Origin: CAVSRC01 sp963785065
Lineage (GTDB): Bacteria; Pseudomonadota; Alphaproteobacteria; Rhizobiales; Kaistiaceae
Direction of reading: 5' to 3'
Assembly: GCA_963785065.1 (NCBI GenBank)
Contig: CAWATX010000004.1
Coordinates: 1,178,001-1,242,000, forward strand
DNA: 64,000 nt
Below the pieces are notes generated by a model, which saw only the letters and a program-made list of their open reading frames with translations, was not told where the DNA came from and searched no databases. Below, piece after piece: positions 43,974-51,322 of this stretch (the stretch's first letter is position 1; every line of letters begins with the position of its first letter). The translations under genes were made by a program, and so were the position numbers.

Positions 43974-45122
43974 ATGACAAATGCCGACGCAGACATAAGG
44001 CCGGAACCGGAAGCTCTACTCGCCGAAGCGGCCCGAGAGGGACGCGGCAAGCTTAAGGTTTTCCTTGGTGCCGCACCGGGTGTCGGCAAGACCTATTCCA
44101 TGCTTGAAGAAGCTCGTCATCGCCGGGACGACGGGGCGGACGTCGTTGTCGCTCTTGTTGAAACTCACGGGCGCAAAGACACGGAAGCTTTGCTCGCCGG
44201 CCTGGAAATCGTCCCGCTACGACGCGTGCCCTACCGTGGCCAGTATCTTGCCGAAATGGACATCGACGCGGTGTTGGCGCGTAGGCCCGGCCTTGCACTG
44301 GTCGACGAACTTGCGCACAGCAACGCGCCAGACAGCCGACACCCGAAGCGATGGCAGGACGTTGAGGAGATCCTCAACGCCGGGATCGACGTCTATACGA
44401 CGCTCAACATCCAGCATCTGGAGAGTCTCAACGACATCGTGGCCCGCATTTCAGGGGTTCGAGTCCGCGAAACCATCCCGGACAAGGTCTTGGAGCTTGC
44501 CGACGAGCTCGAACTCGTCGACCTCCCGCCCGAGGATCTGATCACGCGGCTGCGGCAGGGCAAGGTCTACGTTCCGGACCAGATTGCTCGCGCGATTCAG
44601 AACTTCTTTTCCAAGGGAAACCTCACGGCCCTCCGCGAACTGGCAATGCGTGTGGCTGCTGACCGCGTCGATGCGCAAATGACGGCGCATATGAAGAGCC
44701 ACGCAATCCCCGGGCCGTGGCCGACGGAGGACCGAATCCTTGTATGCGTCAATGAATCTCCGGTAGCCAAGACGCTAGTGCGGACAGCAAAGCGAGCCGC
44801 GGAGCGCGCCCGAGCACCTTGGATCGCGGTCAACGTCATAACAGCTGCGTCGGCGACCCTTCCCGATTCGGCCAAAGACGCGATCATCGAAACGCTTCGC
44901 TTGGCTGAGTCGCTGGGCGCGGAAGTCGTCACGCTGAATGTTGAATCGAACACAGCTCAGCAAGTGCTCGACCTCGCGCGGTCCCGCAACGTCAGTCGAC
45001 TTGTTGTTGGTCGGCCCCGGTCGCGCAGGTTCTTTGCGCGGTTCTCACGAGAGTCGGTAACCGAGGAACTCATCCGGCGCGGGCAACGATTTCGAGATAA
45101 CAGTTGTCTCACCGGCATCTGA
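43974..45122 (+). CDS. kdpD: KdpD N-terminal sensor half (KdpD plus universal-stress domain)
   Basis: 382 residues. The KdpD domain has the nucleotide-binding loop LGAAPGVGKTYSML (about residues 31-44), VDELAHSNAPDSRHPKRWQD and TTLNIQHLESLND. A universal-stress (Usp) domain follows (RILVCVNESPVAKTLVRTAK ... LARSRNVSRLVVGRPRSRR). It ends at RGQRFRDNSCLTGI instead of running on. The adjacent frame carries NDFEITVVSPASEDAKRSL, the expected continuation, so a one-base frameshift near 45085 probably split an ordinary kdpD. As it stands it is a soluble sensor without membrane or kinase domains. Confidence 0.85.
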   Translation: MTNADADIRPEPEALLAEAAREGRGKLKVFLGAAPGVGKTYSMLEEARHRRDDGADVVVALVETHGRKDTEALLAGLEIVPLRRVPYRGQYLAEMDIDAVLARRPGLALVDELAHSNAPDSRHPKRWQDVEEILNAGIDVYTTLNIQHLESLNDIVARISGVRVRETIPDKVLELADELELVDLPPEDLITRLRQGKVYVPDQIARAIQNFFSKGNLTALRELAMRVAADRVDAQMTAHMKSHAIPGPWPTEDRILVCVNESPVAKTLVRTAKRAAERARAPWIAVNVITAASATLPDSAKDAIIETLRLAESLGAEVVTLNVESNTAQQVLDLARSRNVSRLVVGRPRSRRFFARFSRESVTEELIRRGQRFRDNSCLTGI

Positions 45123-46687
45123 AGACGCAAAGCGATCGCTCATCACCGCCCCGTCGATTCACCCAGAACGTGATCTGGACTCCTACCTCGATGGCGACCG
45201 GCGTCGTCGTCGCGACGTCTGCCGTTGCATTCCTCATTCACGAGGTCTTGCCTGTCGAGAGCCTCGCGCTTGTGTTCCTCGTTGGCGTGCTGATCGTGGC
45301 CATCCGCCTCGGGCGCTGGCCTTCGATCTATGCGAGCGTTTGCAGTTTCCTCGTCTACAATTTCGTCTTCACCGAACCGTACTTCACATTGAATGTGGGT
45401 GATAACAGCATCTTTCTCACGCTCGTCCTGTTCCTCATCGTGGCGATCCTGACCGGCAATCTGGCTGCTCGACTTCAAGTCCAGTTGACTGCACAGCGAA
45501 ACATCGCCAGACGCACCGCCAACCTCTACGAGTTCAGCCGGAAGATCGCCGCCGCCGCATCATTTGAAGATGTTGTGTGGGCAGCTGTTTACCACGTCGC
45601 CTCAACGCTCCAATGCAGCGCGCTCGTGCTGCGTCCGAACGATAGCGGCAGCCTTGAGGTCGCTGGCGGATACCCGCCCGAAGATCAACTCAATGATCGC
45701 GACTGGGGCGCGGCGAAATGGGCGTGGCAGCACCTCGAGCCCGCGGGCTGGAGTTCCCAGACGTTGCCGTCAGCCAGTTGGCTGTTCCTGCCACTCAAGA
45801 CCACACAAGGCCCTCAAGCACTGGTGGGTGTGTCGTTCGACGGCGGTAGGCAGCTCAGGCCCGAGGACCGTCGTCTGCTTGACGCACTTGTGGACCAGGT
45901 TGCGGTCGCAATAGAGCGAGCGAAACTAACGGCCGACATTGAGCAGAGCCGTGTGCAATCCGAGACTGAGCGACTACGCGGGGCGCTGCTTTCGTCCGTC
46001 AGTCAGGATCTCAACACACCGCTCGCATCGATCCTGGAGACTGCAAAGTTGATGCGCAGCAAGGGCGAGCCACTCAGCAAGGAAGAGTGCCGCACCTTCA
46101 CTGAGACCATAATTGGCGAAGGTGAGCGTCTCAGCCGTTATGTCAAGAATTTGCTCGACATGACGAGGATCAGCTACGGGGCGTTGTCATTGAGGCTGGA
46201 ATGGATCGAGCTGAGCAGTTTGGTCAACGGCGCAAAAGGCGAGCTGAGAGACGAGCTTGAGCCATATCGCATCGAGACAAACGTACCACTGCTTCTGCCT
46301 GCCGTTAAGGGCGACCCAACGCTGCTGAAACAGGCTCTCGTTAATGTCCTCGACAACGCTACAAGGTACGCCCCGATGGGGTCAGAGATCAGAATCATGG
46401 GTACCAGGACCGGCGAAGCCGTTCTGATTGCAATCGAAGACGAAGGCCCTGGCATTCCAGAGGCGGATCGCGATCGCGTGTTCGACATGTTCTATCGGGT
46501 GCGTGATCCCAGCGGAAAGGCTAAGGGTACCGGGGTGGGGCTGGCTATCAGCAGAGGCATCATTGAGGCCCATGGAGGAACGATCCGTGCTTCGGCAGGT
46601 CGGAATAATCGCGGTACGCGCATAGAAATCGACTTGCCGCTTAGCGGACCGTTGTCAAAGACCAGGGAATCGACGGCACCCGCATAG
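45104..46687 (+). CDS. KdpD C-terminal half with degenerate kinase H-box
   Basis: 527 residues: DUF4118 membrane region (VATSAVAFLIHEVLPVESLA; FLVYNFVFTEPYFTL), GAF-like domain and a HisKA/HATPase module. In the H-box LLSSVSQDLNTPLAS the phospho-accepting His is Gln301 (codon CAG at 46004). The ATPase domain keeps its boxes (LVNVLDNATRYAP; IEDEGPGIP; GTGVGLAISRG). It should therefore not autophosphorylate, though it could still act as a phosphatase or heterodimer partner. Its frame is two steps away from the sensor half at 43974, implying two frameshifts in an ancestral single gene. Confidence 0.85.
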   Translation: MSHRHLKTQSDRSSPPRRFTQNVIWTPTSMATGVVVATSAVAFLIHEVLPVESLALVFLVGVLIVAIRLGRWPSIYASVCSFLVYNFVFTEPYFTLNVGDNSIFLTLVLFLIVAILTGNLAARLQVQLTAQRNIARRTANLYEFSRKIAAAASFEDVVWAAVYHVASTLQCSALVLRPNDSGSLEVAGGYPPEDQLNDRDWGAAKWAWQHLEPAGWSSQTLPSASWLFLPLKTTQGPQALVGVSFDGGRQLRPEDRRLLDALVDQVAVAIERAKLTADIEQSRVQSETERLRGALLSSVSQDLNTPLASILETAKLMRSKGEPLSKEECRTFTETIIGEGERLSRYVKNLLDMTRISYGALSLRLEWIELSSLVNGAKGELRDELEPYRIETNVPLLLPAVKGDPTLLKQALVNVLDNATRYAPMGSEIRIMGTRTGEAVLIAIEDEGPGIPEADRDRVFDMFYRVRDPSGKAKGTGVGLAISRGIIEAHGGTIRASAGRNNRGTRIEIDLPLSGPLSKTRESTAPA

Positions 46688-47127
46688 GCGCAAAAAGGGC
46701 GTACAGAGCCAGGAGGTCGTGCACCCCACGGATGCGCTTCAAACACCTCGATGATATGGCGCTCTTCCCGCGAGCCCCTTTGTCCTCGACCGACGTCGGG
46801 ACACATGTCGACGCATTTCAGAAGAGCCACGATGATCGACTTGCTCGCCGACCAACTCGGCGCGGCCTTGCAGGCGACGCGGGAAGCGCTGCAGATCAAG
46901 GCCGAGCTTTCCGTCGCTGACCGCGACGATTTACAGACAATTCTGGCAATCTTGAATGATGAAGGGGAAAGCCTCGTCCGGCGGCCGAGCCAAGGTCTCG
47001 ACCGCCCCCCTTGTCTAGCGGGAGGCCCCGCATCGCCCCCTTTTTCGAGTGAGAGTGCGGACTGGGTTTGCCGTGACGGGTTGAGGACTGGAGGAGAGGC
47101 CTCCGGCGCCCGTCGCGGAGAACCGCG
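46688..47127 (+). other. Junction between the kdp locus and the plasmid-like module
   Basis: No firmly supported gene in 440 bases. A short frame from the ATG at 46832 (MIDLLADQLGAALQATREAL, ... LQTILAILNDEGE) is open straight into the antirestriction gene and might be a small protein or an N-terminal extension. The conserved hairpin leader occupies 47075-47114. Confidence 0.5.
47075..47114 (+). promoter_or_regulatory. Two-tier hairpin leader, copy 1 (before ardC-like gene)
   Basis: Outer stem GACGGG (47075-47080) with CCCGTC (47109-47114). Inner stem CTGGAGG (47088-47094), loop AGAGG, CCTCCGG (47100-47106) with one G-U pair. It ends just before the GCGGAG ribosome site of the ATG at 47128. 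Related leaders precede the genes at 48635 and 51323. Confidence 0.65.
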
Positions 47128-48088
47128 ATGTCCAGACATCACCGCAACGCTCGCGCCGTGCGCCGATCGGACGAGCCTCTACGACGACATCACTCACAAG
47201 ATCATCGCCGAACTGGAAGCCGGTCGTGTGCCGTGGGTGCAACCGTGGGGCACAGCGGCGAAGGCGCCGCTCGCCATGCCGGCGAATGCCGCCACCGGCC
47301 GCACCTATTCCGGGATCAACGTGTTGATTCTCTGGGGCGCGGTCATCGAGCTTGGCTTCCCGGTGCAGAGTTGGCTGACCTTCCGCCAGGCGCTATCGCT
47401 CGGCGGCCATGTCCGCAAGGGCGAACACGGCACCACTGTCGTCTACGCCGACCGCTTCATTCCCGACGATGAAAAGAAGCGGGCGCAGGAGACCGGCGAG
47501 GAAGCGCAGGCCATTCCTTTCCTCAAACGCTTCACCGTGTTCAACGTCGCGCAGTGCGAGGATCTGCCCGACGAACTTGCCGTCGCGCCGCCGGCGCCAG
47601 AGCCTGGACTGATCGAACCGACAGTCGAGGCGCTGATCAAGGCGACGCGTGTCGATTTCCGCATTGGCGGCAGTCGCGCCTTCTATGTACCGGCGAGCGA
47701 CTATGTGCAGGTGCCGCCACCGCAGGCCTATTTCGAAACCATCAACTGGCACCGCACGGCCCTGCATGAGCTTGGTCATGCCACCGGCCATGCCTCCCGT
47801 CTCGGCCGCGATCTCTCCGGTTCGTTCGGTACCAGGAAATATGCCTTCGAGGAGCTGGTTGCCGAGATGAACGCGGCCTTCTGCTGCGCCTCCCTCGGCA
47901 TCGTCCCGACGGTGCGGCACGCGGATTACATTGGGTCCTGGCTGGAGGTACTGCGCGAAGACAATCGCGCCATCGTCCGCGCGGCATCCCAGGCCAGTAA
48001 GGCCGCCGACTGGCTGCTCGGTTTCCTTCCCAAAGCCAACGCGACCGCCGAGTCCGACGAAACCGACGTCGACAGGAGGGCGGCATGA
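47128..48088 (+). CDS. ArdC-like antirestriction protein with zincin domain, probable N-terminal frameshift
   Basis: About 320 residues. N-terminal ArdC ssDNA-binding domain: SLYDDITHKIIAELEAGRVP, TYSGINVLILWGAV, SWLTFRQALSLGGHVRKGE and GTTVVYADRF. C-terminal MPTase zincin: WHRTALHELGHATGHASRLG (HExxH), FEELVAEMNAAF. ArdC proteins protect incoming single-stranded plasmid DNA from restriction. The ATG at 47128 has the leader and GGAG site, but it reads MSRHHRNARAVRRSDE; the conserved frame is one base away, and dropping one T near 47159 gives NARAGADRTSLYDD. Alternatively translation starts upstream at 46832. DUF2958 follows with an ATGA overlap. Confidence 0.85.
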
Positions 48089-48471
48089 TTCTCCTGACCG
48101 ACGACCTGCGCGAGCACCTGTTGGCCAATGGCCGTCAACGCGGCGCCGACCATGTGCCCGTGGTCAAGCTCTTCAACCCGTTGGGCGAAGGCGTCTGGCT
48201 GGCGACCGAGTTGGACGCGGACGGCGATACCCTCTTCGGGCTTGCCGATCTCGGCTATCCCGAGCTTGGCTCATTCTCGCTGGAAGAGATGGCTTCGATC
48301 CACCTGCCGTTCGGCATGGGGATCGAGCGCGACCTCCTCTTCACCGGCGACTTCCCGATCTCGGTTTGGGCGGAAACCGCCCGCAAGGCAGGGAGCATCC
48401 GAGCGGCCGAGCGCCTTCTCTTTCGCGCTGCCCGCTCTCGGCGGGACGGACGTGACGCGTCCCCCGCCTGA
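48085..48471 (+). CDS. DUF2958-domain protein
   Basis: 128 residues. The family signature is present: ILLTDDLREHLLANG, PVVKLFNPLGEGVWLATELD, DTLFGLADLGYPELGSFSL and FTGDFPISVWAETARKAG. DUF2958 genes usually follow ArdC-like genes on conjugative elements and phage-like plasmids. The role is unknown. Coupled to the preceding gene by a four-base overlap. Confidence 0.92.
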   Translation: MILLTDDLREHLLANGRQRGADHVPVVKLFNPLGEGVWLATELDADGDTLFGLADLGYPELGSFSLEEMASIHLPFGMGIERDLLFTGDFPISVWAETARKAGSIRAAERLLFRAARSRRDGRDASPA

Positions 48472-48482
48472 AACCTGCAAAG

Positions 48483-48510
48483 CCGGAGATGCGCACGTCC
48501 GTGTCTCCGG
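48483..48510 (+). terminator. Hairpin downstream of DUF2958 gene
   Basis: CCGGAGA (48483-48489) pairs with TCTCCGG (48504-48510) across a 14-base loop, starting 12 bases past the stop codon. No T-run, so its role as a terminator is uncertain. Confidence 0.4.
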
Positions 48511-48539
48511 TTCTGCCTGCATCCGAATCGCCGGCAGGT

Positions 48540-48570
48540 GGCGCCGTCCTCAGAGCAAGAGGGCGGCGCC
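48540..48570 (+). terminator. Strong hairpin upstream of parB-like leader
   Basis: GGCGCCGTCCTC (48540-48551), loop AGAGCAA, GAGGGCGGCGCC (48559-48570): 12 bp with one G-U pair. It separates the ardC/DUF2958 pair from the parB-like gene and may terminate or insulate transcription. No T-run follows. Confidence 0.5.
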
Positions 48571-48579
48571 TCGCTTCGT

Positions 48580-48619
48580 GACGGGTTGGAAGCCGAGAGA
48601 GAGGCTCTCGGCGCCCGTC
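48580..48619 (+). promoter_or_regulatory. Two-tier hairpin leader, copy 2 (before parB-like gene)
   Basis: Outer stem GACGGG (48580-48585) with CCCGTC (48614-48619). Inner stem GCCGAGAG (48592-48599), loop AGAGG, CTCTCGGC (48605-48612). The inner stem differs completely from copy 1 yet still pairs, while the AGAGG loop and the outer stem are conserved. GCGGAG follows, then ATG at 48635. CGGGTT/AACCCG could form an alternative pairing around the ribosome site. Confidence 0.7.
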
Positions 48620-48634
48620 GCGGAGTAACCCGAC

Positions 48635-50788
48635 ATGGCAAAGGCTGCCAAGAAGATCGTTTTCTCGCGTTCGCGTGACATCCCCTTCAGCAAGCTCGTG
48701 CTGTCCGAGTCCAACGTCCGTCGCACAAGGCCGGAGACCGATCTCGACGAGCTGACCCACGACATCGACCGGCGTGAGGACCTCGTTCAGGGCCTCAACG
48801 TCCGCGCTGTTCTCGACGCTGACGGCAACGAGACCGGCATCTTCGAGGTGCCCGCCGGCGGACGCCGCTATCGGGCGATCGAGCGCCTGGTCAAGTCCAA
48901 GCGCTTCCCCAAGGACGGGCCTGTCCCTTGCATCGTGCGCAAGTCCGACACCAAGATCCTCGCCGAGGACGATTCCCTCGCCGAGAATCTCCTGCGCGCC
49001 GGCCTTCACCCGCTCGACCAGTTCCGCGCCTTCCAGGACATGCTCGACAAGGGCATGACCGAGGAGGAAATCGCGGCAGCCTATCTCACCAACGTTCAGG
49101 TCGTGAAGCAGCGCCTCCGTCTCAACGCGGTCTCACCCGTGCTTCGCGATGCCTATGCCGAAGAGCGCATGACGCTCGACATGCTGATGGCCTTCACCGT
49201 CAACCCGGATCATGAGCGGCAGGAACAGGTGTGGGAAACCGTTCAGCATTCGTACAATCGGCAGCCCTGGCAGATCCGCCAGTTGCTGACCGAGACGTCG
49301 ACCCGAGCGTCCGACAAGCGCGCGCGCTTCGTCGGCATCGACGCCTATGTTGCGGCCGGGGGCGTGGTCCTGCGCGACCTGTTCGAAGACGATGACGGCG
49401 GCTGGGTGGCGGACGCACCACTCCTCCACCGGCTTGTCGCTGAGAAGCTCAAGACGATCGCGGACGAGATCGCCAACGAGGGGTGGAAGTGGGTCACCGT
49501 CGACCTCGACCTGCCCTATGGGTACGACCACGGCCTGCGCGCGATCGCCGGCACCTTTGTCGACCTCACCGACGAGGAGCGGGCCGAACGCGAGGCGCTG
49601 CGCTCGGAATACGACCGGCTCGAGGCGGAGTATGACGGCGCCGACGAACTGCCGGCCAAGATCGACCACCGCCTGGGCGAGATCGAGGCCGCCCTCGAGG
49701 CCTTCGAGAAGCGTCCCGTCACCTACGATCCTGCGGAGATCGCGCGCGGCGGGGTCTTCATCAGCGTGGACCGCGACGGGGACATCGTCGTCGAGCGTGG
49801 CTATTTGCGGCCCGAAGACGAGGCGCCTGATGCCGTCGAAGGCAACGACGCCGAGGTCGACGGAGAACCCGGCGGCGTCGATGCTCCCGCAACGCCGCCC
49901 GTTCAGCGCGCCGTCATCACCATCGGCGGCCAGGACACCGACTCTGAAGACGATGAGGAGGACGAAGCCATCAAGCCGCTGCCCGAGCGGCTGGTGGTCG
50001 AGCTCACCGCCCATCGTACGCTGGCGCTCCGCGATGCGGTGGCGAACCATCCGCACGTCGCCCTGACGGCGCTCTTGCACAAGCTCGTGCTCGACGCCTT
50101 CAAGCGCAACGCGCACGGCTCGGCGGTGGAAGCGTCCGTCCGCGAGGTCCACTTCCCGATCCAGGCCAACGATCTCAACGACAGCGCTTCGGCCAAAGCA
50201 GTCGAGGCGCGTGAGGAAGCCTGGAAGGCCGATATGCCGCTCGATGATGACGACCGGCTCTGGGATTGGATCGCGGGGCTCGACGATGCGAGCCGTCAGG
50301 CGCTGCTCGCGCATTGCGTCAGCTATGGGATCAACGCCCTCTACGAGCGGCCGGATCCCTATGGCGGCAACGGCGTCTCTCAGCACGGCCTCGACCGGCG
50401 CATGCGGGAAGCCGATCGGCTGGCGCGCGCCACCGGACTCGACATGGTGGACGCCGGATGGCGGCCGACGGTGGCGAACTATCTCGGCCGGGTGACGAAG
50501 AACCGGATCGTCGATGCCGTCCGCGAAGCGCTCGGAGACGAGAAGGCCCAGCTCATCGACCACCTCAAGAAGGGCGACATGGCCAAGGAGGCCGAGCGCT
50601 TGCTCGCCGACACCGGCTGGCTGCCGGAGCCGCTGCGTTCCGCCGATCCCGACGCGACCACCGCAGCCGACGCAAGCAACGGTGATGGCGATGGGGACCT
50701 GCCGGCGTTCCTCGCGGACGACGAGGACGAGCGGCCGGGTGACGGACAGAACGACCCCGACGAGGCGGCGATGGTCGCCGCCGAGTGA
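48635..50788 (+). CDS. ParB/RepB/Spo0J-type protein of a mobile element
   Basis: 717 residues. The N-terminal ParB nuclease-like domain contains IPFSKLVLSESNVRRTR and FEVPAGGRRYRAIERL, then DDSLAENLLRAGLHPLDQF. A central HTH follows (TEEEIAAAYLTNVQVVKQRL). The long C-terminal part is acidic in places (DTDSEDDEEDEA) and has a helical end (NRIVDAVREALGDEKAQLI). Such large ParB-like proteins accompany ArdC, DUF2958 and methyltransferase-helicase genes on conjugative plasmids. They are usually not paired with ParA, and none is seen here. Plasmid maintenance or regulation is the best guess. Confidence 0.88.
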   Translation: MAKAAKKIVFSRSRDIPFSKLVLSESNVRRTRPETDLDELTHDIDRREDLVQGLNVRAVLDADGNETGIFEVPAGGRRYRAIERLVKSKRFPKDGPVPCIVRKSDTKILAEDDSLAENLLRAGLHPLDQFRAFQDMLDKGMTEEEIAAAYLTNVQVVKQRLRLNAVSPVLRDAYAEERMTLDMLMAFTVNPDHERQEQVWETVQHSYNRQPWQIRQLLTETSTRASDKRARFVGIDAYVAAGGVVLRDLFEDDDGGWVADAPLLHRLVAEKLKTIADEIANEGWKWVTVDLDLPYGYDHGLRAIAGTFVDLTDEERAEREALRSEYDRLEAEYDGADELPAKIDHRLGEIEAALEAFEKRPVTYDPAEIARGGVFISVDRDGDIVVERGYLRPEDEAPDAVEGNDAEVDGEPGGVDAPATPPVQRAVITIGGQDTDSEDDEEDEAIKPLPERLVVELTAHRTLALRDAVANHPHVALTALLHKLVLDAFKRNAHGSAVEASVREVHFPIQANDLNDSASAKAVEAREEAWKADMPLDDDDRLWDWIAGLDDASRQALLAHCVSYGINALYERPDPYGGNGVSQHGLDRRMREADRLARATGLDMVDAGWRPTVANYLGRVTKNRIVDAVREALGDEKAQLIDHLKKGDMAKEAERLLADTGWLPEPLRSADPDATTAADASNGDGDGDLPAFLADDEDERPGDGQNDPDEAAMVAAE

Positions 50789-50846
50789 CGCAGCCGCGGC
50801 GGGGCGGCTTCGGCCGCTCCGCCAACTCCCAACCCGGAGCATCCCG

Positions 50847-51068
50847 ATGACGAAGCTCAGTTCGGCGGCGCCGCGCCGCGTCGTCTTCCAATATCTCGTG
50901 CCAGTCCATGTCGAGGTCGAGGACGGCCTCGTCTGCAGCGTAACGGTGATCGACGAATCCCCCGTCAAAAACCCGACCTTCGTGGAAGGGCACGCCGACT
51001 ATCTCAAGGAGGCGGTCGAAGCCGCCGATGATGGCCAGTCGTGGCCGTCATGGGAATTCGGCTACTAG
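50847..51068 (+). CDS. Small conserved-looking protein downstream of parB-like gene
   Basis: 73 residues (RVVFQYLVPVHVEVEDGLVC, SVTVIDESPVKNPTFVEGH, ending WPSWEFGY). GGAG lies eight bases before the ATG at 50847. The beta-strand-rich composition and its place between parB and the helicase gene suggest a real small gene. Function unknown. Confidence 0.7.
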   Translation: MTKLSSAAPRRVVFQYLVPVHVEVEDGLVCSVTVIDESPVKNPTFVEGHADYLKEAVEAADDGQSWPSWEFGY

Positions 51069-51244
51069 CCCGCCCGCCTTCCCAAGCCGCGGCGGCACGG
51101 ATTTCGTGTTCACACCGTTCGGCCATCTCGCCGACGACAACCGCTGCGACGCCTACGTTCCGCCGTCCGCAACCCTGCCGGACCAGCCGACACCCTGATC
51201 TCACGCCGTGACGGCGGCAGCGCGACGAGAGGGAGAGTCTGGCC

Positions 51245-51300
51245 GAGACGGGTTTGAGCCGGTTCGGTCCAGAGAGAGCGCCGGCCGGCTCGCCCGTCTC
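51245..51300 (+). promoter_or_regulatory. Two-tier hairpin leader, copy 3 (before methyltransferase-helicase gene)
   Basis: Outer stem GAGACGGG (51245-51252) with CCCGTCTC (51293-51300). Inner stem GAGCCGG and CCGGCTC, with a longer loop containing AGAGAG. It shares GACGGG/CCCGTC with copies 1 and 2 and ends 22 bases before the ATG at 51323. Confidence 0.6.
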
Positions 51301-51322
51301 CGCTCTCCCGAGGTCCACCGAC

